This document shows positions 31,840 to 41,651 of a stretch of 64,000 nt of DNA, one piece after another (positions within the stretch are counted from its first letter, which is position 1; the number at the start of each line of letters is the position of its first letter). The position numbers and the translations under genes were made by a program. Origin of the DNA: Pseudomonas sp. ATCC PTA-122608 (GTDB lineage Bacteria > Pseudomonadota > Gammaproteobacteria > Pseudomonadales > Pseudomonadaceae); contig NZ_LPNO01000005.1 of assembly GCF_001952855.1 (NCBI RefSeq), positions 73,650 to 137,649 on the forward strand, in the 5' to 3' direction. The notes beneath the pieces were generated by a model. The model searched no databases, was not told the origin of the DNA, and was given only the letters and a program-made list of their open reading frames with translations.

Positions 31840-34218
31840 CTAAGTGGCGGCGCTTTCACCCTCAACCATATGCAACAACCGCAGCTGCAGCACCAACTGC
31901 AAGGCCTCAAAACGTACTGGCTTGGTCACTCGGTCGGTGACACCCACCCCATGGCAGCTCTCACGCTCCGGGGCTTGCAAGGAGGTGCTCAAGGCGATCA
32001 CCGGCAACTCGGCACAGCCGGGCAATGCACGGATCTGGCAACACAGCGAGAACCCGCCTTCCGGCACATCCAGTAGCACCGCATCAAAGGTGTCACTCTG
32101 CAACAGCGCCAGGGCAGCCGGCCCGTTATCGACGGTTTTCACGCGGTAACCGAGCTTGAGCAACATGCCGCGCACCACCAATTGCGCGACGCTGTTGTCG
32201 TCCACCAGCAACACCGTGCACTCCTGAGGCGTACGTTGTGCCTGCGGCACTCGGCGCACAGGCGCAGGTTCGGGCTGGACCGGACTGACGGCAAGCTCCA
32301 GCTGGAAGCGACTGCCGCGCCGCGGCTCGGAATTATGGGTGAGGCGGCCTCCGAGCAACTCGATCAATTGCCGGCAGATTGCCAGGCCAATGCCCATGCC
32401 GCCGTATCGGCGAGTGGTCGAACCATCGAGCTGGAAGAAGCGCTGATACAGGGTCGCCTCATCGAGGTAGGCGAACCCGATGCCGGTGTCGGTGACAATA
32501 AAGGTCAGGCGCAGCGTCCCGTCAGCCTGGGGCACGCCGACCACCCGCACCCGTACCGAGCCTTCGTGGGTAAATTTGAACGCGTTGTCCAACAGGCAAT
32601 CCAGGCATTGCGCCAACTTGCCGGGATCGCCATTGACGCGGTCCGGTAACTCATCTGCCAGATCAATCGAAAACTCCAGGCCCTTGCTCTGGGCGCTAGC
32701 TGCGAACTGTTGGCGCAAGGTGTCGAGCAACCCGCGCAGGCTGAACACCTGGGGTTGCGGGCTGAGGCGCCCGGCCTGCAATTCGGTAAGGGTGAGGATG
32801 CCGTTGACCATGCGCATCATCTCGCGGGCCGAGCCAGCGGCGGTTTGGTGATACTGCGCCAGGTCGCCTTCCAGTGGCTCGGTCTGCATCAATTCCAGGG
32901 AGCCGATCACGCCGTTCATCGGCGTGCGCAACTCGTGGGTCAAGGTGGCGAGGAATTCGTCCTTGAGCCGATTGCTGTGGGCCAGTTGCGTGTTGAGCAC
33001 TTCGAGTTTCTGGCTGGCATCCAGCAGGATCTGCGCCTGTTGTTCGCGCATCGAATTGATCCGGTCGGCCAGGGCCAGGGACAACAAGGCCACTTCAAGT
33101 GCCGAGCCGATCTGGCTGGCGTACATCGTGAGGAACACATTGGGCAGGTAGCCCAGGACCATCATCGTATTCACCACACCGCCCAGCAGGAACGCGGTCC
33201 AGGCGATGATGAAGTAGCGCGCCATCCGCTGGCCGCAATACCAGGCCTTGATGGCGGCGACGAAGATGGTCACCGTGAACACCAGCGCCAAAGCAGTGGC
33301 CAGGCGCAGCGCCAGCGCATAACTGGCGAACAAGGCCAGCACCATCACCGCCGCGCCGCTGACCGCCAGCGCCAGCAACAGCCGGTTGATCCAGCGGCTG
33401 TACAGCGCGGTGTGCAGGAAGCTGCGGGCAAACAGGCTGCCGAACAGCGCCGCCGACCCGATCAAAAAGGGAACCGCCGCGTTCGCCCACCACGGGTTAT
33501 TCGGCCAGAAGTACTGCACGGCCACGCCGTTGACCGACAGCTGATACAGGCCGAACGAGGCAATATAGAGGATGTAATAGAGGTAGCTGGTGTCGCGCAC
33601 GCTCAGGTAAATGAACAGGTTGTAGATCAGCATGCCCAGCAACACGCCGTAGATCACACCCAGCACATAGAGGCGCAATGGCTGTTCTTCGAGGTACGCG
33701 GTGGTCGACCAGAGGGTCAGCGGCGCCTGGATCGAGCCTTGGCTTTGCAGGCGCAGGTACAGGGTTTCCCGCTGGTCAGGCGCCAAGTCGAGCTTGAACA
33801 GGTAGTTGCTCTGGCGAATTTCGCGGCTGGAAAACGGCAGAATGCTGCCGGTGCGCGAAACCAGTCGATAATTGCCGACGCTGTCGGGCTGGTACAGCTC
33901 CAGTTGGTTCAGCGGCGGATAGGCCAATTCCAGCAGCCAGTTGCGCGAGGCCTCCGGGTTTTTCGGACGGTAATGAAGGTCGACCTTGAGCCAGAACACC
34001 GAGCGCGAATAGCCGGCATTCAGGGTGGCTTTGTCATGAGTTTTGAAGCGACTGGCGAGGATCGGAGAGCTGATATCGCCAATCGTCAGGGCGCCACTTG
34101 GGTCTTCAAGGACTTGCATCACTTGGCCCAGGGGCAACCGGGAGGTGGACTCGTTGAACTCGACTGCGCCCGCCAGCATCGGCAGCCCGCTCAACAGTAA
34201 CATCAGCAAATAGCGCAT
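31840..34218 (-). CDS. ladS: Hybrid sensor histidine kinase LadS
   Basis: 792 aa. In order: signal sequence (1-18); periplasmic 7TMR-DISMED2 domain (about 25-170); seven membrane helices (about 180-385); coiled linker; HisKA with H428 in LTHELRTPMNG; HATPase with N545 (DNAFKFT), DTGIGF and GMGIGLAI; receiver (about 665-785) with D717 and K766. In P. aeruginosa LadS stimulates the GacS/GacA-RsmY/Z cascade towards biofilm growth in response to calcium. Domain order, length and the amn-ladS-thiD-thiE-hemL neighbourhood support orthology. The receiver loop after D717 is shorter than normal (DVPEGG where D-x-x-M-P-x-x-x-G is usual). The gap to thiD (34219-34504) is A+T-rich with no gene. Confidence 0.9.
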   Translation of the reverse strand: MRYLLMLLLSGLPMLAGAVEFNESTSRLPLGQVMQVLEDPSGALTIGDISSPILASRFKTHDKATLNAGYSRSVFWLKVDLHYRPKNPEASRNWLLELAYPPLNQLELYQPDSVGNYRLVSRTGSILPFSSREIRQSNYLFKLDLAPDQRETLYLRLQSQGSIQAPLTLWSTTAYLEEQPLRLYVLGVIYGVLLGMLIYNLFIYLSVRDTSYLYYILYIASFGLYQLSVNGVAVQYFWPNNPWWANAAVPFLIGSAALFGSLFARSFLHTALYSRWINRLLLALAVSGAAVMVLALFASYALALRLATALALVFTVTIFVAAIKAWYCGQRMARYFIIAWTAFLLGGVVNTMMVLGYLPNVFLTMYASQIGSALEVALLSLALADRINSMREQQAQILLDASQKLEVLNTQLAHSNRLKDEFLATLTHELRTPMNGVIGSLELMQTEPLEGDLAQYHQTAAGSAREMMRMVNGILTLTELQAGRLSPQPQVFSLRGLLDTLRQQFAASAQSKGLEFSIDLADELPDRVNGDPGKLAQCLDCLLDNAFKFTHEGSVRVRVVGVPQADGTLRLTFIVTDTGIGFAYLDEATLYQRFFQLDGSTTRRYGGMGIGLAICRQLIELLGGRLTHNSEPRRGSRFQLELAVSPVQPEPAPVRRVPQAQRTPQECTVLLVDDNSVAQLVVRGMLLKLGYRVKTVDNGPAALALLQSDTFDAVLLDVPEGGFSLCCQIRALPGCAELPVIALSTSLQAPERESCHGVGVTDRVTKPVRFEALQLVLQLRLLHMVEGESAAT

Positions 34219-34504
34219 AGAGCCCCAGCGTGACCTGTCCGGTTATGTCAAAAACCTCCATTCCTTTTGAGTAGACGTGAACCGGCGATACAGTTATTGG
34301 TTTGGATCCACTCTAGCATAGCCATTACAGGCCAAAAGACACCATTGAAATAATTTTTTGAAAGGCTCTAGAGCGGGCATTACAGAGCATTTGACCTGTT
34401 TTCAAAGATGATAGCAAACAGCCATTTCATCCTATTCATCCGCTAAAAATTCAACCTTCGCCCGACGGCCACCCAAAAAGCGTTTGGTGGTAAGCTCGCG
34501 CACC

Positions 34505-35302
34505 ATGAATATCTACAGCTCTCGCCCCGTTGTCCTCTGTCTCTCCGGCCATGATCCCAGTGGTGGCGCCGGCTTGCAGGCAGATATCGAAGCCCTGCTC
34601 GCCCAGGGTTGTCATGCGGCCCCGGCCGTCACCGCGCTGACTGTGCAGAACACCGTCAATGTCAGCGATTTCCGCGTGCTGGATCGCGAGTGGGTGCTGG
34701 CCCAGGCCAACGCTGTGCTCGGCGATTCCGAAGTGGCGGCGGTGAAACTGGGCATGCTCGGTTCCCTGGAAATGGTCGACACCGTGGTCGAGCTGCTCAA
34801 GGCGCACCCGCATCTGCCGGTGGTCTGCGACCCGGTGCTGCGCGCCGGCGGTGGCGGCAGCCTGGGTAAGGACGAAGTGGGCTACGCCATGCGCGAGCGG
34901 CTGTTGCCGCTGTCGCTGATCGCCACGCCGAACCTGCCCGAAGCCCGCATCCTCGCCGAACTGCCCGAAGGCACGGCGGACGAATGCGCCGCGAAACTGC
35001 TGCCTTTCATCAAGCACTTGCTGATCACCGGCGGCCACGGCGACGAGCACGAAGTGCACAACCGCCTCTACAGTCGCGACGGCACGCACCAGACCTTTAC
35101 CTGCCAGCGCCTGCCCGGCAGCTATCACGGTTCCGGCTGCACCCTGGCCAGCGCACTGGCCGGTCGGCTGGCACAAGGCGAAGGTTTGGTCAGCGCGGTG
35201 CAATCGGCCCTCAACTACACTTGGCGCACCCTGCGTGACGCTGAACAACTCGGCCAGGGGCAATTCGTGCCTCGTCGTCTGCCGCTGGATTTCTGCTCGT
35301 AA
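34505..35302 (+). CDS. thiD: Hydroxymethylpyrimidine/phosphomethylpyrimidine kinase
   Basis: 265 aa. It phosphorylates HMP and HMP-phosphate for thiamine synthesis. The ribokinase-fold signatures are LSGHDPSGGAGLQADIEALL at the N-terminus, PVVCDPVLRAGGGGSLG, TPNLPEARIL and the C-terminal anion hole GSYHGSGCTLASALAG with its catalytic Cys/Gly region. The start is ATG 34505; an in-frame GTG at 34484 is less likely. It is followed after 18 bp by thiE. Confidence 0.93.
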   Translation: MNIYSSRPVVLCLSGHDPSGGAGLQADIEALLAQGCHAAPAVTALTVQNTVNVSDFRVLDREWVLAQANAVLGDSEVAAVKLGMLGSLEMVDTVVELLKAHPHLPVVCDPVLRAGGGGSLGKDEVGYAMRERLLPLSLIATPNLPEARILAELPEGTADECAAKLLPFIKHLLITGGHGDEHEVHNRLYSRDGTHQTFTCQRLPGSYHGSGCTLASALAGRLAQGEGLVSAVQSALNYTWRTLRDAEQLGQGQFVPRRLPLDFCS

Positions 35303-35320
35303 CATCAAGAGGCCTGCCCG

Positions 35321-35944
35321 ATGAAACTACGTGGCCTTTATGCCATTACCGACAGCCAACTGTTGGCCGGTAAGTTCCTGGCCTACGTCGAAGCGGCGTT
35401 GGACGGTGGCGTGACCCTGCTGCAATACCGCGATAAAAGCAGCGACGAAGCGCGCCGCCTGCGGGAAGCCGAAAAACTGCGGGAGCTGTGCTCGCGCTAC
35501 AAGACGCAACTGATCATCAACGATGACGCCGAACTGGCCGCGCGCCTCGGCGTTGGCGTGCACCTGGGCCAGACCGACGGCCCGCTGACCCCGGCCCGCG
35601 CGCTGCTGGGTTCCAAAGCCATCATCGGTTCCACCTGCCACAGCCAGATCGAACTGGCCGAGCAGGCCGCCAAAGAGGGTGCCAGTTACGTCGCCTTCGG
35701 CCGCTTCTTCAACTCCAACACCAAGCCGGGCGCCCCGGCTGCCACCGTTGAACTGCTGGCCCAGGCCCGCGCGCGGTTGCATCTGCCGATCTGCGTGATC
35801 GGCGGCATTACCCTGGAAAACGCCGAACCATTGGTGGCCCACGGTGCCGACCTGCTGGCGGTGGTCCACGGCCTGTTTGGTGCCGACAGCACCCAGGAAG
35901 TCACGCGCCGCGCCCGCGCCTTCAACGATCTTCTAAAATCTTGA
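35321..35944 (+). CDS. thiE: Thiamine-phosphate synthase
   Basis: 207 aa. It joins HMP-PP and thiazole phosphate to form thiamine phosphate. A TIM barrel with VTLLQYRDK (pyrophosphate site), [48 protein letters not shown] and [11 protein letters not shown] is complete. AAGAGG precedes the ATG at 35321. It is the second gene of thiD-thiE, and hemL follows 17 bp on, so the three are probably one transcript. Confidence 0.94.
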   Translation: MKLRGLYAITDSQLLAGKFLAYVEAALDGGVTLLQYRDKSSDEARRLREAEKLRELCSRYKTQLIINDDAELAARLGVGVHLGQTDGPLTPARALLGSKAIIGSTCHSQIELAEQAAKEGASYVAFGRFFNSNTKPGAPAATVELLAQARARLHLPICVIGGITLENAEPLVAHGADLLAVVHGLFGADSTQEVTRRARAFNDLLKS

Positions 35945-35961
35945 ATTCAGAGAACACGATC

Positions 35962-37245
35962 ATGTCCCGTTCCGAAACCCTGTTTGCCAATGCCCAGAAA
36001 CACATCCCCGGCGGTGTGAACTCCCCCGTGCGAGCGTTCAAGAGCGTTGGCGGCACGCCGTTGTTCTTCAAACATGCCGAAGGCGCCTACGTCACCGACG
36101 AAGATGACAAGCGCTACGTCGACTACGTGGGTTCGTGGGGCCCGATGATTCTCGGCCACAGCCATCCGGACGTACTGGACGCGGTGCGCCAGCAGCTGCA
36201 ACACGGCTTGTCCTATGGCGCACCCACCGCCATGGAAACCGAGATGGCCGACCTGGTGTGCTCCATCGTGCCGTCGATGGAGATGGTGCGGATGGTCAGC
36301 TCCGGCACCGAAGCCACCATGAGTGCGATTCGCCTGGCCCGTGGTTTCACCGGCCGCGACAGCATTATCAAGTTCGAAGGCTGCTACCACGGCCACTCCG
36401 ACAGCCTGTTGGTCAAAGCCGGCTCCGGCGCGTTGACCCAGGGCGTACCGAGCTCCGCCGGTGTGCCGGCAGCATTTGCCAAACACACCCTGACCCTGCC
36501 GTTCAACGACATCGCTGCGGTCGAGCAGATGCTCAGCGAAGTCGGCCAGGAAGTGGCGTGCATCATCGTCGAGCCAGTGGCCGGCAATATGAACTGCGTG
36601 CCGCCGGCGCCGGGGTTCCTGGAGGGCCTGCGCGAACAGTGCGACAAGCACGGCGTCGTACTGATTTTTGATGAAGTGATGACCGGTTTCCGCGTGGCCC
36701 TCGGCGGCGCCCAGGCTTACTACGGCGTTACGCCGGACCTGAGCACTTTCGGCAAGATCATCGGTGGCGGCATGCCGGTGGGCTGCTTCGGCGGCAAGCG
36801 CGAAATCATGCAACACATCGCGCCGCTGGGCCCGGTGTACCAGGCAGGCACCCTGTCGGGTAACCCGCTGGCCATGGCCGCCGGCCTGACCACCTTGCGC
36901 CTGATCAGCCGCCCGGGCTTCCACGCCGAACTGACCGACTACACCACTCGTCTGCTGGACGGCCTGCAACAGCGCGCCGATGCGGCCGGCATTCCGTTCG
37001 TGACCACCCAGGCGGGCGGCATGTTCGGCCTGTACTTCAGCGGCGCCGACGACATCGTCACCTTCGACGATGTGATGGGCAGCGATGCCGACCTGTTCAA
37101 GCGCTTCTTCCACCTGATGCTGGACGGCGGCGTGTACCTCGCCCCGAGCGCCTTTGAAGCCGGCTTCACCTCGATCGCCCATGGTGATGCCGAGCTGAAA
37201 CTGACCCTTGATGCCGCCGAGCGCGCCTTCGCCGCCTTGAAATAA
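35962..37245 (+). CDS. hemL: Glutamate-1-semialdehyde 2,1-aminomutase
   Basis: 427 aa. PLP enzyme converting glutamate-1-semialdehyde to 5-aminolevulinate in the C5 haem pathway. Visible are [15 protein letters not shown] at the N-terminus, the substrate-site [29 protein letters not shown], and the PLP lysine in [14 protein letters not shown]. The start is ATG 35962; the TTG at 35941 would add seven residues and is not needed. A hairpin follows the stop. Confidence 0.95.
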   Translation: MSRSETLFANAQKHIPGGVNSPVRAFKSVGGTPLFFKHAEGAYVTDEDDKRYVDYVGSWGPMILGHSHPDVLDAVRQQLQHGLSYGAPTAMETEMADLVCSIVPSMEMVRMVSSGTEATMSAIRLARGFTGRDSIIKFEGCYHGHSDSLLVKAGSGALTQGVPSSAGVPAAFAKHTLTLPFNDIAAVEQMLSEVGQEVACIIVEPVAGNMNCVPPAPGFLEGLREQCDKHGVVLIFDEVMTGFRVALGGAQAYYGVTPDLSTFGKIIGGGMPVGCFGGKREIMQHIAPLGPVYQAGTLSGNPLAMAAGLTTLRLISRPGFHAELTDYTTRLLDGLQQRADAAGIPFVTTQAGGMFGLYFSGADDIVTFDDVMGSDADLFKRFFHLMLDGGVYLAPSAFEAGFTSIAHGDAELKLTLDAAERAFAALK

Positions 37246-37254
37246 GCGGCTCAA

Positions 37255-37287
37255 AAATCCGACGTCGCCCCTGGCGGCGTCAGATTT
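37255..37287 (+). terminator. Probable terminator after hemL
   Basis: AAATC (37255-37259) and GATTT (37283-37287) extend, after one mismatch, an inner stem GACGTCGCC/GGCGGCGTC with a 3-nt loop. The T-run after the stem is short, so termination efficiency is uncertain. Confidence 0.5.
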
Positions 37288-37470
37288 GCTACTTTGCTTA
37301 CAGGCATTTCCGTCTTTTTTCGAGAATTCACCTGCAATCCGGCAGATAACTTGCCCACGCAGCAGAAAAACGAGTAAAGACTTTGTAAGCAGGTGCCTGC
37401 TTATTTCATAATGCGCGCTTATTGGATCCCCCCGTGGGTCCCGCGCCCCGTCAGAGGTAAGTCGATTCCC

Positions 37471-38025
37471 ATGAAACGCACCGGCCGCACCCTGGTTCTG
37501 GGCTGCCTGTTGCTCCTTCAGCCGCTGCTGGCGTTTGCCCAGGCAGGCGGCAACTCGTTGTTAATCCCAGCGATGGGTCGTTGCACCCTCAATACCCAGC
37601 CAGAAAGCCAGGCCGAAGCCCTGAGCGCGTGCCAGAAACAGGCCGATGGCGGGGATGCGCAGGCGCAATACGAGTTGGGCGAGTACTTCTACGACAGTAA
37701 AAATCCCGCACGCGACCTCAACAAGGCTTTGAGCTACTTCGAGAAAGCCTCGTTGCAGGGCCACGCCCAGGCGCAATTCCAGCTGGGCACCATGTTTTTC
37801 CACGGCGAAGGCGTACCGGCCAATAACGTTCAGGCGTATATCGTGCTGAAAATGGCGGCGGTCAACGGCGCCGAAGATGCGCTGGACACGGCCGACGAAG
37901 TGGCCGAGCACATGCAGCGGGACGAACTGGAAGTGGCGACCCAGGTGTTGGGTCAGATTTTCCGTAACTACCTGCAGGAACTGCAGAGCGCAGATGGCCG
38001 CTCGCCATTTTCGCCACTGCCCTGA
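37471..38025 (+). CDS. Exported Sel1-repeat protein
   Basis: 184 aa. A signal peptide covers residues 1 to about 24 (TLVLGCLLLLQPLLAFAQA). Two Sel1-like units follow: about 60-95 (ADGGDAQAQYELGEYFYDS) and about 96-132 (ASLQGHAQAQFQLGTMFFHG), with a third degenerate unit (AYIVLKMAAVNGAEDALDTA). Sel1 repeats scaffold protein-protein contacts; a periplasmic adaptor role is likely but the partner is unknown. The start is ATG 37471, preceded by AGAGG. Confidence 0.85.
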   Translation: MKRTGRTLVLGCLLLLQPLLAFAQAGGNSLLIPAMGRCTLNTQPESQAEALSACQKQADGGDAQAQYELGEYFYDSKNPARDLNKALSYFEKASLQGHAQAQFQLGTMFFHGEGVPANNVQAYIVLKMAAVNGAEDALDTADEVAEHMQRDELEVATQVLGQIFRNYLQELQSADGRSPFSPLP

Positions 38026-38048
38026 GTTCTGTAGCGCCTTTACTGCCG

Positions 38049-38134
38049 CCTTCGCGAGCAAGCCCGCTCCCACTTTCGACTGTATTCCAAAGGTGGAACT
38101 CGGTCGAAAGTGGGAGCGGGCTTGCTCGCGAAGG
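38049..38134. repeat. REP inverted pair, inside-out orientation
   Basis: Here the arms are arranged CTTCGCGAGCAAGCCCGCTC first and GAGCGGGCTTGCTCGCGAAG last, with the inner halves CACTTTCGAC and GTCGAAAGTG pairing across the spacer. The arms face outward relative to the TGTGGGAGC-first copies elsewhere. Confidence 0.8.
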
Positions 38135-38154
38135 GGTCGACGCGGTCTTAAGCC

Positions 38155-38481
38155 TTACTTCTCAGGCATCGGCATCGGAAACGGCATGACATTGCTCATG
38201 CCACGGGCTTCGCTGATTTTCGGCGTGCCCAGGCGCTCGACTTCATCGATGCGCACGATCGAATGCATCGGCACAAAACTGCGCACCACGCCCTCGAACT
38301 GAGCCTTGAGTTTTTCCTCGCCCGGGTCGACGACCAACTGTGTGCGCTCGCCAAAGACGAACTCTTCCACTTCCAGGAAGCCCCACAGATCACTTTGATA
38401 GATCTGCTTGGCGTACATTTCGAACACCTGGCCCTGGTTAAGGAAAATCACCTTGTAGATTGGAGCTTCACGTTTGGTCAT
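38155..38481 (-). CDS. DUF1820 family protein
   Basis: 108 aa. A compact single domain, IYKVIFLNQGQVFEMYAKQIY ... WGFLEVEEFVFGERTQLVVDP, ends in a Met/Pro-rich tail. The start is ATG 38481; a longer start at 38547 would add 22 residues across the promoter. It is divergent from miaB. Such proteins are widespread in gamma-proteobacteria and of unknown function. Confidence 0.85.
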   Translation of the reverse strand: MTKREAPIYKVIFLNQGQVFEMYAKQIYQSDLWGFLEVEEFVFGERTQLVVDPGEEKLKAQFEGVVRSFVPMHSIVRIDEVERLGTPKISEARGMSNVMPFPMPMPEK

Positions 38482-38575
38482 GGTGGGCGGGTAACACATC
38501 GGGGGATATAAAAGAGGGCGCGAACTATAGCATGGCGTCCGATGCACAGTGCTAGGAACCTATCGGCATGCCCCC

Positions 38576-38581
38576 TATAAT
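38576..38581 (+). promoter_or_regulatory. Candidate -10 box of miaB
   Basis: TATAAT lies 32 bp before the ATG at 38614. At 17 bp upstream the -35 position reads TAGGAA, a weak match. Confidence 0.4.
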
Positions 38582-38613
38582 GCGCGGTTCTTTACCACCA
38601 GTTGACGATCCCC

Positions 38614-39942
38614 ATGGCCAAGAAGCTTTACATCGAAACCCACGGTTGCCAGATGAACGAGTACGACAGCTCGCGCATGGTCGATCTGCTGGGTGAACAT
38701 CAGGCCCTGGAAGTCACCGCCCGCGCTGAAGATGCCGACGTGATCCTGCTCAATACCTGCTCGATCCGCGAGCGGGCACAGGACAGGGTGTACTCGCAAC
38801 TGGGCCGCTGGCGTGAACTGAAACTGGCCAACCCGGACATGGTGATCGCCGTCGGCGGTTGCGTGGCCAGCCAGGAAGGTGCCGCCATTCGCGACCGCGC
38901 ACCGTACGTCGACGTAGTGTTCGGCCCGCAAACCCTGCACCGCCTGCCGGAAATGATCGACGCCGCACGCATCACCAAGCTGCCGCAAGTCGACGTCTCG
39001 TTCCCGGAAATCGAAAAATTCGACCATTTGCCCGAGCCGCGCATCGACGGCCCGAGCGCTTATGTGTCGGTAATGGAAGGCTGCAGCAAGTACTGCACTT
39101 TCTGCGTGGTGCCCTACACCCGCGGTGAAGAGGTCAGCCGGCCGTTCGACGACGTGCTGGCAGAAATCATTCACCTGGCCGAAAACGGCGTGCGTGAAGT
39201 GACCCTGCTGGGGCAGAACGTCAACGGCTATCGCGGCCAGACCCATGACGGGCGCCTGGCGGACCTCGCGGAGTTGATCCGCGTGGTGGCGGCCGTCGAC
39301 GGGATCGAGCGGATTCGCTACACCACCTCGCACCCGCTGGAGTTCTCCGACAGCCTGATCCAGGCCCACGCCGAAGTGCCGGAGCTGGTCAAACACCTGC
39401 ACTTGCCGGTGCAATCAGGCTCGGACCGCATCCTCTCGGCGATGAAACGCAACCACACCGCCCTGGAATACAAATCCAAGCTGCGCAAATTGCGTGCGGC
39501 GGTGCCGGGGATCTGCATCAGCTCGGACTTTATCGTCGGCTTCCCGGGTGAAACCGAGAAAGACTTTCAGCAGACCATGAAGCTGATTGAAGACGTCGGG
39601 TTCGACTTCTCTTACTCGTTCGTCTACAGCCAGCGCCCGGGCACCCCGGCGGCGGATCTGGCGGACGAGACTCCGGAAGCGTTGAAGAAAGAGCGCTTGA
39701 ACGCCCTGCAACATCGCCTCAACCAACAAGGCTTCGAGATCAGCCGACAGATGGTGGGCTCGACCCAGCGCATCCTGGTGACCGACTACTCGAAAAAAGA
39801 CCCTGGCGAATTGCAGGGCCGGACCGAGAACAACCGGATCGTCAACTTCCGCTGCGATAATCCGACGCTGATCGGGCAGTTCGCCGACGTGCACATCGAC
39901 GCGGCACAACCGCACTCGCTGCGCGGCTCGCTGATCCAATAA
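38614..39942 (+). CDS. miaB: tRNA-2-methylthio-N6-isopentenyladenosine(37) synthase MiaB
   Basis: 442 aa. Radical-SAM methylthiotransferase acting on i6A37 of tRNAs reading UNN codons. The N-terminal UPF0004 domain has three Cys for one iron-sulfur cluster ([26 protein letters not shown]). The radical-SAM core carries [17 protein letters not shown]. The C-terminal TRAM domain includes [11 protein letters not shown]. The start is ATG 38614; the TTG at 38602 adds four residues and is unnecessary. A REP separates it from phoH. Confidence 0.95.
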   Translation: MAKKLYIETHGCQMNEYDSSRMVDLLGEHQALEVTARAEDADVILLNTCSIRERAQDRVYSQLGRWRELKLANPDMVIAVGGCVASQEGAAIRDRAPYVDVVFGPQTLHRLPEMIDAARITKLPQVDVSFPEIEKFDHLPEPRIDGPSAYVSVMEGCSKYCTFCVVPYTRGEEVSRPFDDVLAEIIHLAENGVREVTLLGQNVNGYRGQTHDGRLADLAELIRVVAAVDGIERIRYTTSHPLEFSDSLIQAHAEVPELVKHLHLPVQSGSDRILSAMKRNHTALEYKSKLRKLRAAVPGICISSDFIVGFPGETEKDFQQTMKLIEDVGFDFSYSFVYSQRPGTPAADLADETPEALKKERLNALQHRLNQQGFEISRQMVGSTQRILVTDYSKKDPGELQGRTENNRIVNFRCDNPTLIGQFADVHIDAAQPHSLRGSLIQ

Positions 39943-39951
39943 ACCAAGTTT

Positions 39952-40053
39952 CTGTAGGAGCGAGCTTGCTCGCGAAAAACCTGAGGGCACCGCGTATATT
40001 CAGGCTTCAAGCGGTATCGTTGACGTTTTTCGCGAGCAAGCTCGCTCCTACAG
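39952..40053. repeat. REP inverted pair (CTGTAGGAGCGAGCTTGCTC subtype)
   Basis: Arms CTGTAGGAGCGAGCTTGCTC and GAGCAAGCTCGCTCCTACAG flank a spacer with CGTTGACG. Same subtype as 23880-23974 and 52751-52850. It lies between miaB and the phoH operon. Confidence 0.87.
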
Positions 40054-40156
40054 AATCGCCGTCAGCCAAGATGCTCCGTTTAAGTGCTTTCGCACCCGGC
40101 CTGCTGGCGTTATCCTTGATTTCATCTTAATTGCCCCAGGGCGGCTAAAAACGACC

Positions 40157-41158
40157 TTGAACGCACCCATAGAACCACATCGTTTTCTCCTCGAGCCCTT
40201 TGAGGCTCGCCGTTTCGCCAATCTGTGCGGACAGTTCGACGAGCATCTGCGCCTGATCGAACAACGCCTGAGCATCGAGATCCGCAACCGCGGCAATCAA
40301 TTCGAGCTTATTGGTGAACCCGAACACACCACCTCGGCAGAAAACCTCCTGCGCCGCCTCTACCGGGAAACCAAAGGTAGCGAGCTGTCGCCGGAAACGG
40401 TGCACCTGTACCTGCAGGAATCTGCGGTGCAAGACCTGGCGAATAACCCGGTAGCCGAAGCCAGCGTCGCGTTGCGCACCAAGAAAGGCATGATTCGCCC
40501 TCGCGGCTTGAATCAGCAGCGCTACGTCAAAGAGATCCTGGGTAACGACATCAACTTCGGCATCGGCCCGGCCGGTACCGGCAAGACCTACCTGGCCGTG
40601 GCCTGTGCGGTCGACGCCCTGGAGCGTGAGCAGGTGCGACGCATCCTGCTGGTGCGCCCGGCGGTGGAAGCCGGCGAGAAACTGGGCTTTTTGCCCGGCG
40701 ACCTGGCCCAGAAGATCGACCCGTACCTGCGCCCGCTCTACGACGCACTCTACGAGATGCTCGGCTTCGAATACGTGGCCAAGCTGATCGAGCGCCAAGT
40801 GATCGAGATCGCCCCGCTGGCCTACATGCGCGGCCGCACGCTGAACAACAGCTTCATCATCCTCGACGAAAGCCAGAACACCACCGTCGAGCAGATGAAG
40901 ATGTTCCTGACCCGGATCGGCTTCGGCTCAACGGCCGTGATCACCGGCGACGTCACCCAGGTCGACCTGCCGAAAGGCACCAAGTCGGGCCTGGCCCAGG
41001 TGATCGACGTGCTCAAGGACGTGCCAGGGATCAGCTTCACGCACTTCATGCCCAAAGACGTGGTCCGTCACCCGCTGGTGCAGCGCATTGTCGAAGCCTA
41101 CGAGCGCTTCGAACACCGCGACGACCAACCGGCCAAGGACACTCGCCGCGATGCTTGA
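40157..41158 (+). CDS. ybeZ: PhoH-family ATPase (YbeZ)
   Basis: 333 aa. Start TTG 40157 ([14 protein letters not shown]), with AGGGCGG upstream and no ATG nearby. Walker A is [20 protein letters not shown], Walker [12 protein letters not shown], with [14 protein letters not shown] and [12 protein letters not shown] as family strings. YbeZ works with the RNase YbeY in 16S rRNA maturation and quality control. The stop overlaps ybeY, giving the operon ybeZ-ybeY-corC-lnt. Confidence 0.92.
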   Translation: MNAPIEPHRFLLEPFEARRFANLCGQFDEHLRLIEQRLSIEIRNRGNQFELIGEPEHTTSAENLLRRLYRETKGSELSPETVHLYLQESAVQDLANNPVAEASVALRTKKGMIRPRGLNQQRYVKEILGNDINFGIGPAGTGKTYLAVACAVDALEREQVRRILLVRPAVEAGEKLGFLPGDLAQKIDPYLRPLYDALYEMLGFEYVAKLIERQVIEIAPLAYMRGRTLNNSFIILDESQNTTVEQMKMFLTRIGFGSTAVITGDVTQVDLPKGTKSGLAQVIDVLKDVPGISFTHFMPKDVVRHPLVQRIVEAYERFEHRDDQPAKDTRRDA

Positions 41159-41624
41159 GCTTGACCTGCAGCTGGCCACCGAAGCGCCTGCCCCCAGCGA
41201 AGAACAGTTTCGCCAATGGTGCACACTGGCCCTGCGCCAGCGTACCGCCGACTCGGAACTGACCATTCGCCTGGTGGACGAGCCCGAAGGCCGTGAACTG
41301 AATCACACCTGGCGACAAAAAGACTACGCGACCAACGTGCTGTCGTTTCCCGCTGACGTACCCGATGAGTTACTGGACATCCCATTACTGGGCGACCTGG
41401 TGATCTGCGTCGAAGTGGTCGAGCGTGAAGCGGCGGAACAAGGAAAGGAACTTGAGGCCCATTGGGCTCATCTAGTCATCCACGGCTGCTTGCATCTCTT
41501 GGGTTACGACCATATAGACGATGACGAAGCCGAAGAAATGGAAGCACTGGAACGAACGTTGCTTGCAGAACTGGGTCATCGCGACCCGTATGCAGATGAC
41601 GAAATTGAAACTACACCTAACTGA
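41151..41624 (+). CDS. ybeY: Endoribonuclease YbeY (rRNA maturation factor)
   Basis: 157 aa. The zinc motif [11 protein letters not shown] (H-x3-H-x5-H) near residue 110 is intact. [27 protein letters not shown] is the conserved N-terminal strand region. The ATG at 41151 overlaps the last 8 bp of ybeZ. It matures the 3' end of 16S rRNA and helps 70S quality control, with YbeZ. Confidence 0.94.
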   Translation: MLELDLQLATEAPAPSEEQFRQWCTLALRQRTADSELTIRLVDEPEGRELNHTWRQKDYATNVLSFPADVPDELLDIPLLGDLVICVEVVEREAAEQGKELEAHWAHLVIHGCLHLLGYDHIDDDEAEEMEALERTLLAELGHRDPYADDEIETTPN

Positions 41625-41651
41625 AACAACAAAGGATTTAGAGTAATCGCT

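Noticed and set aside
35947..37254. Long minus-strand frame (435 codons) opposite hemL
   Set aside because: Complete antisense overlap with hemL, whose active-site motifs are intact; the antisense product has no recognisable features.
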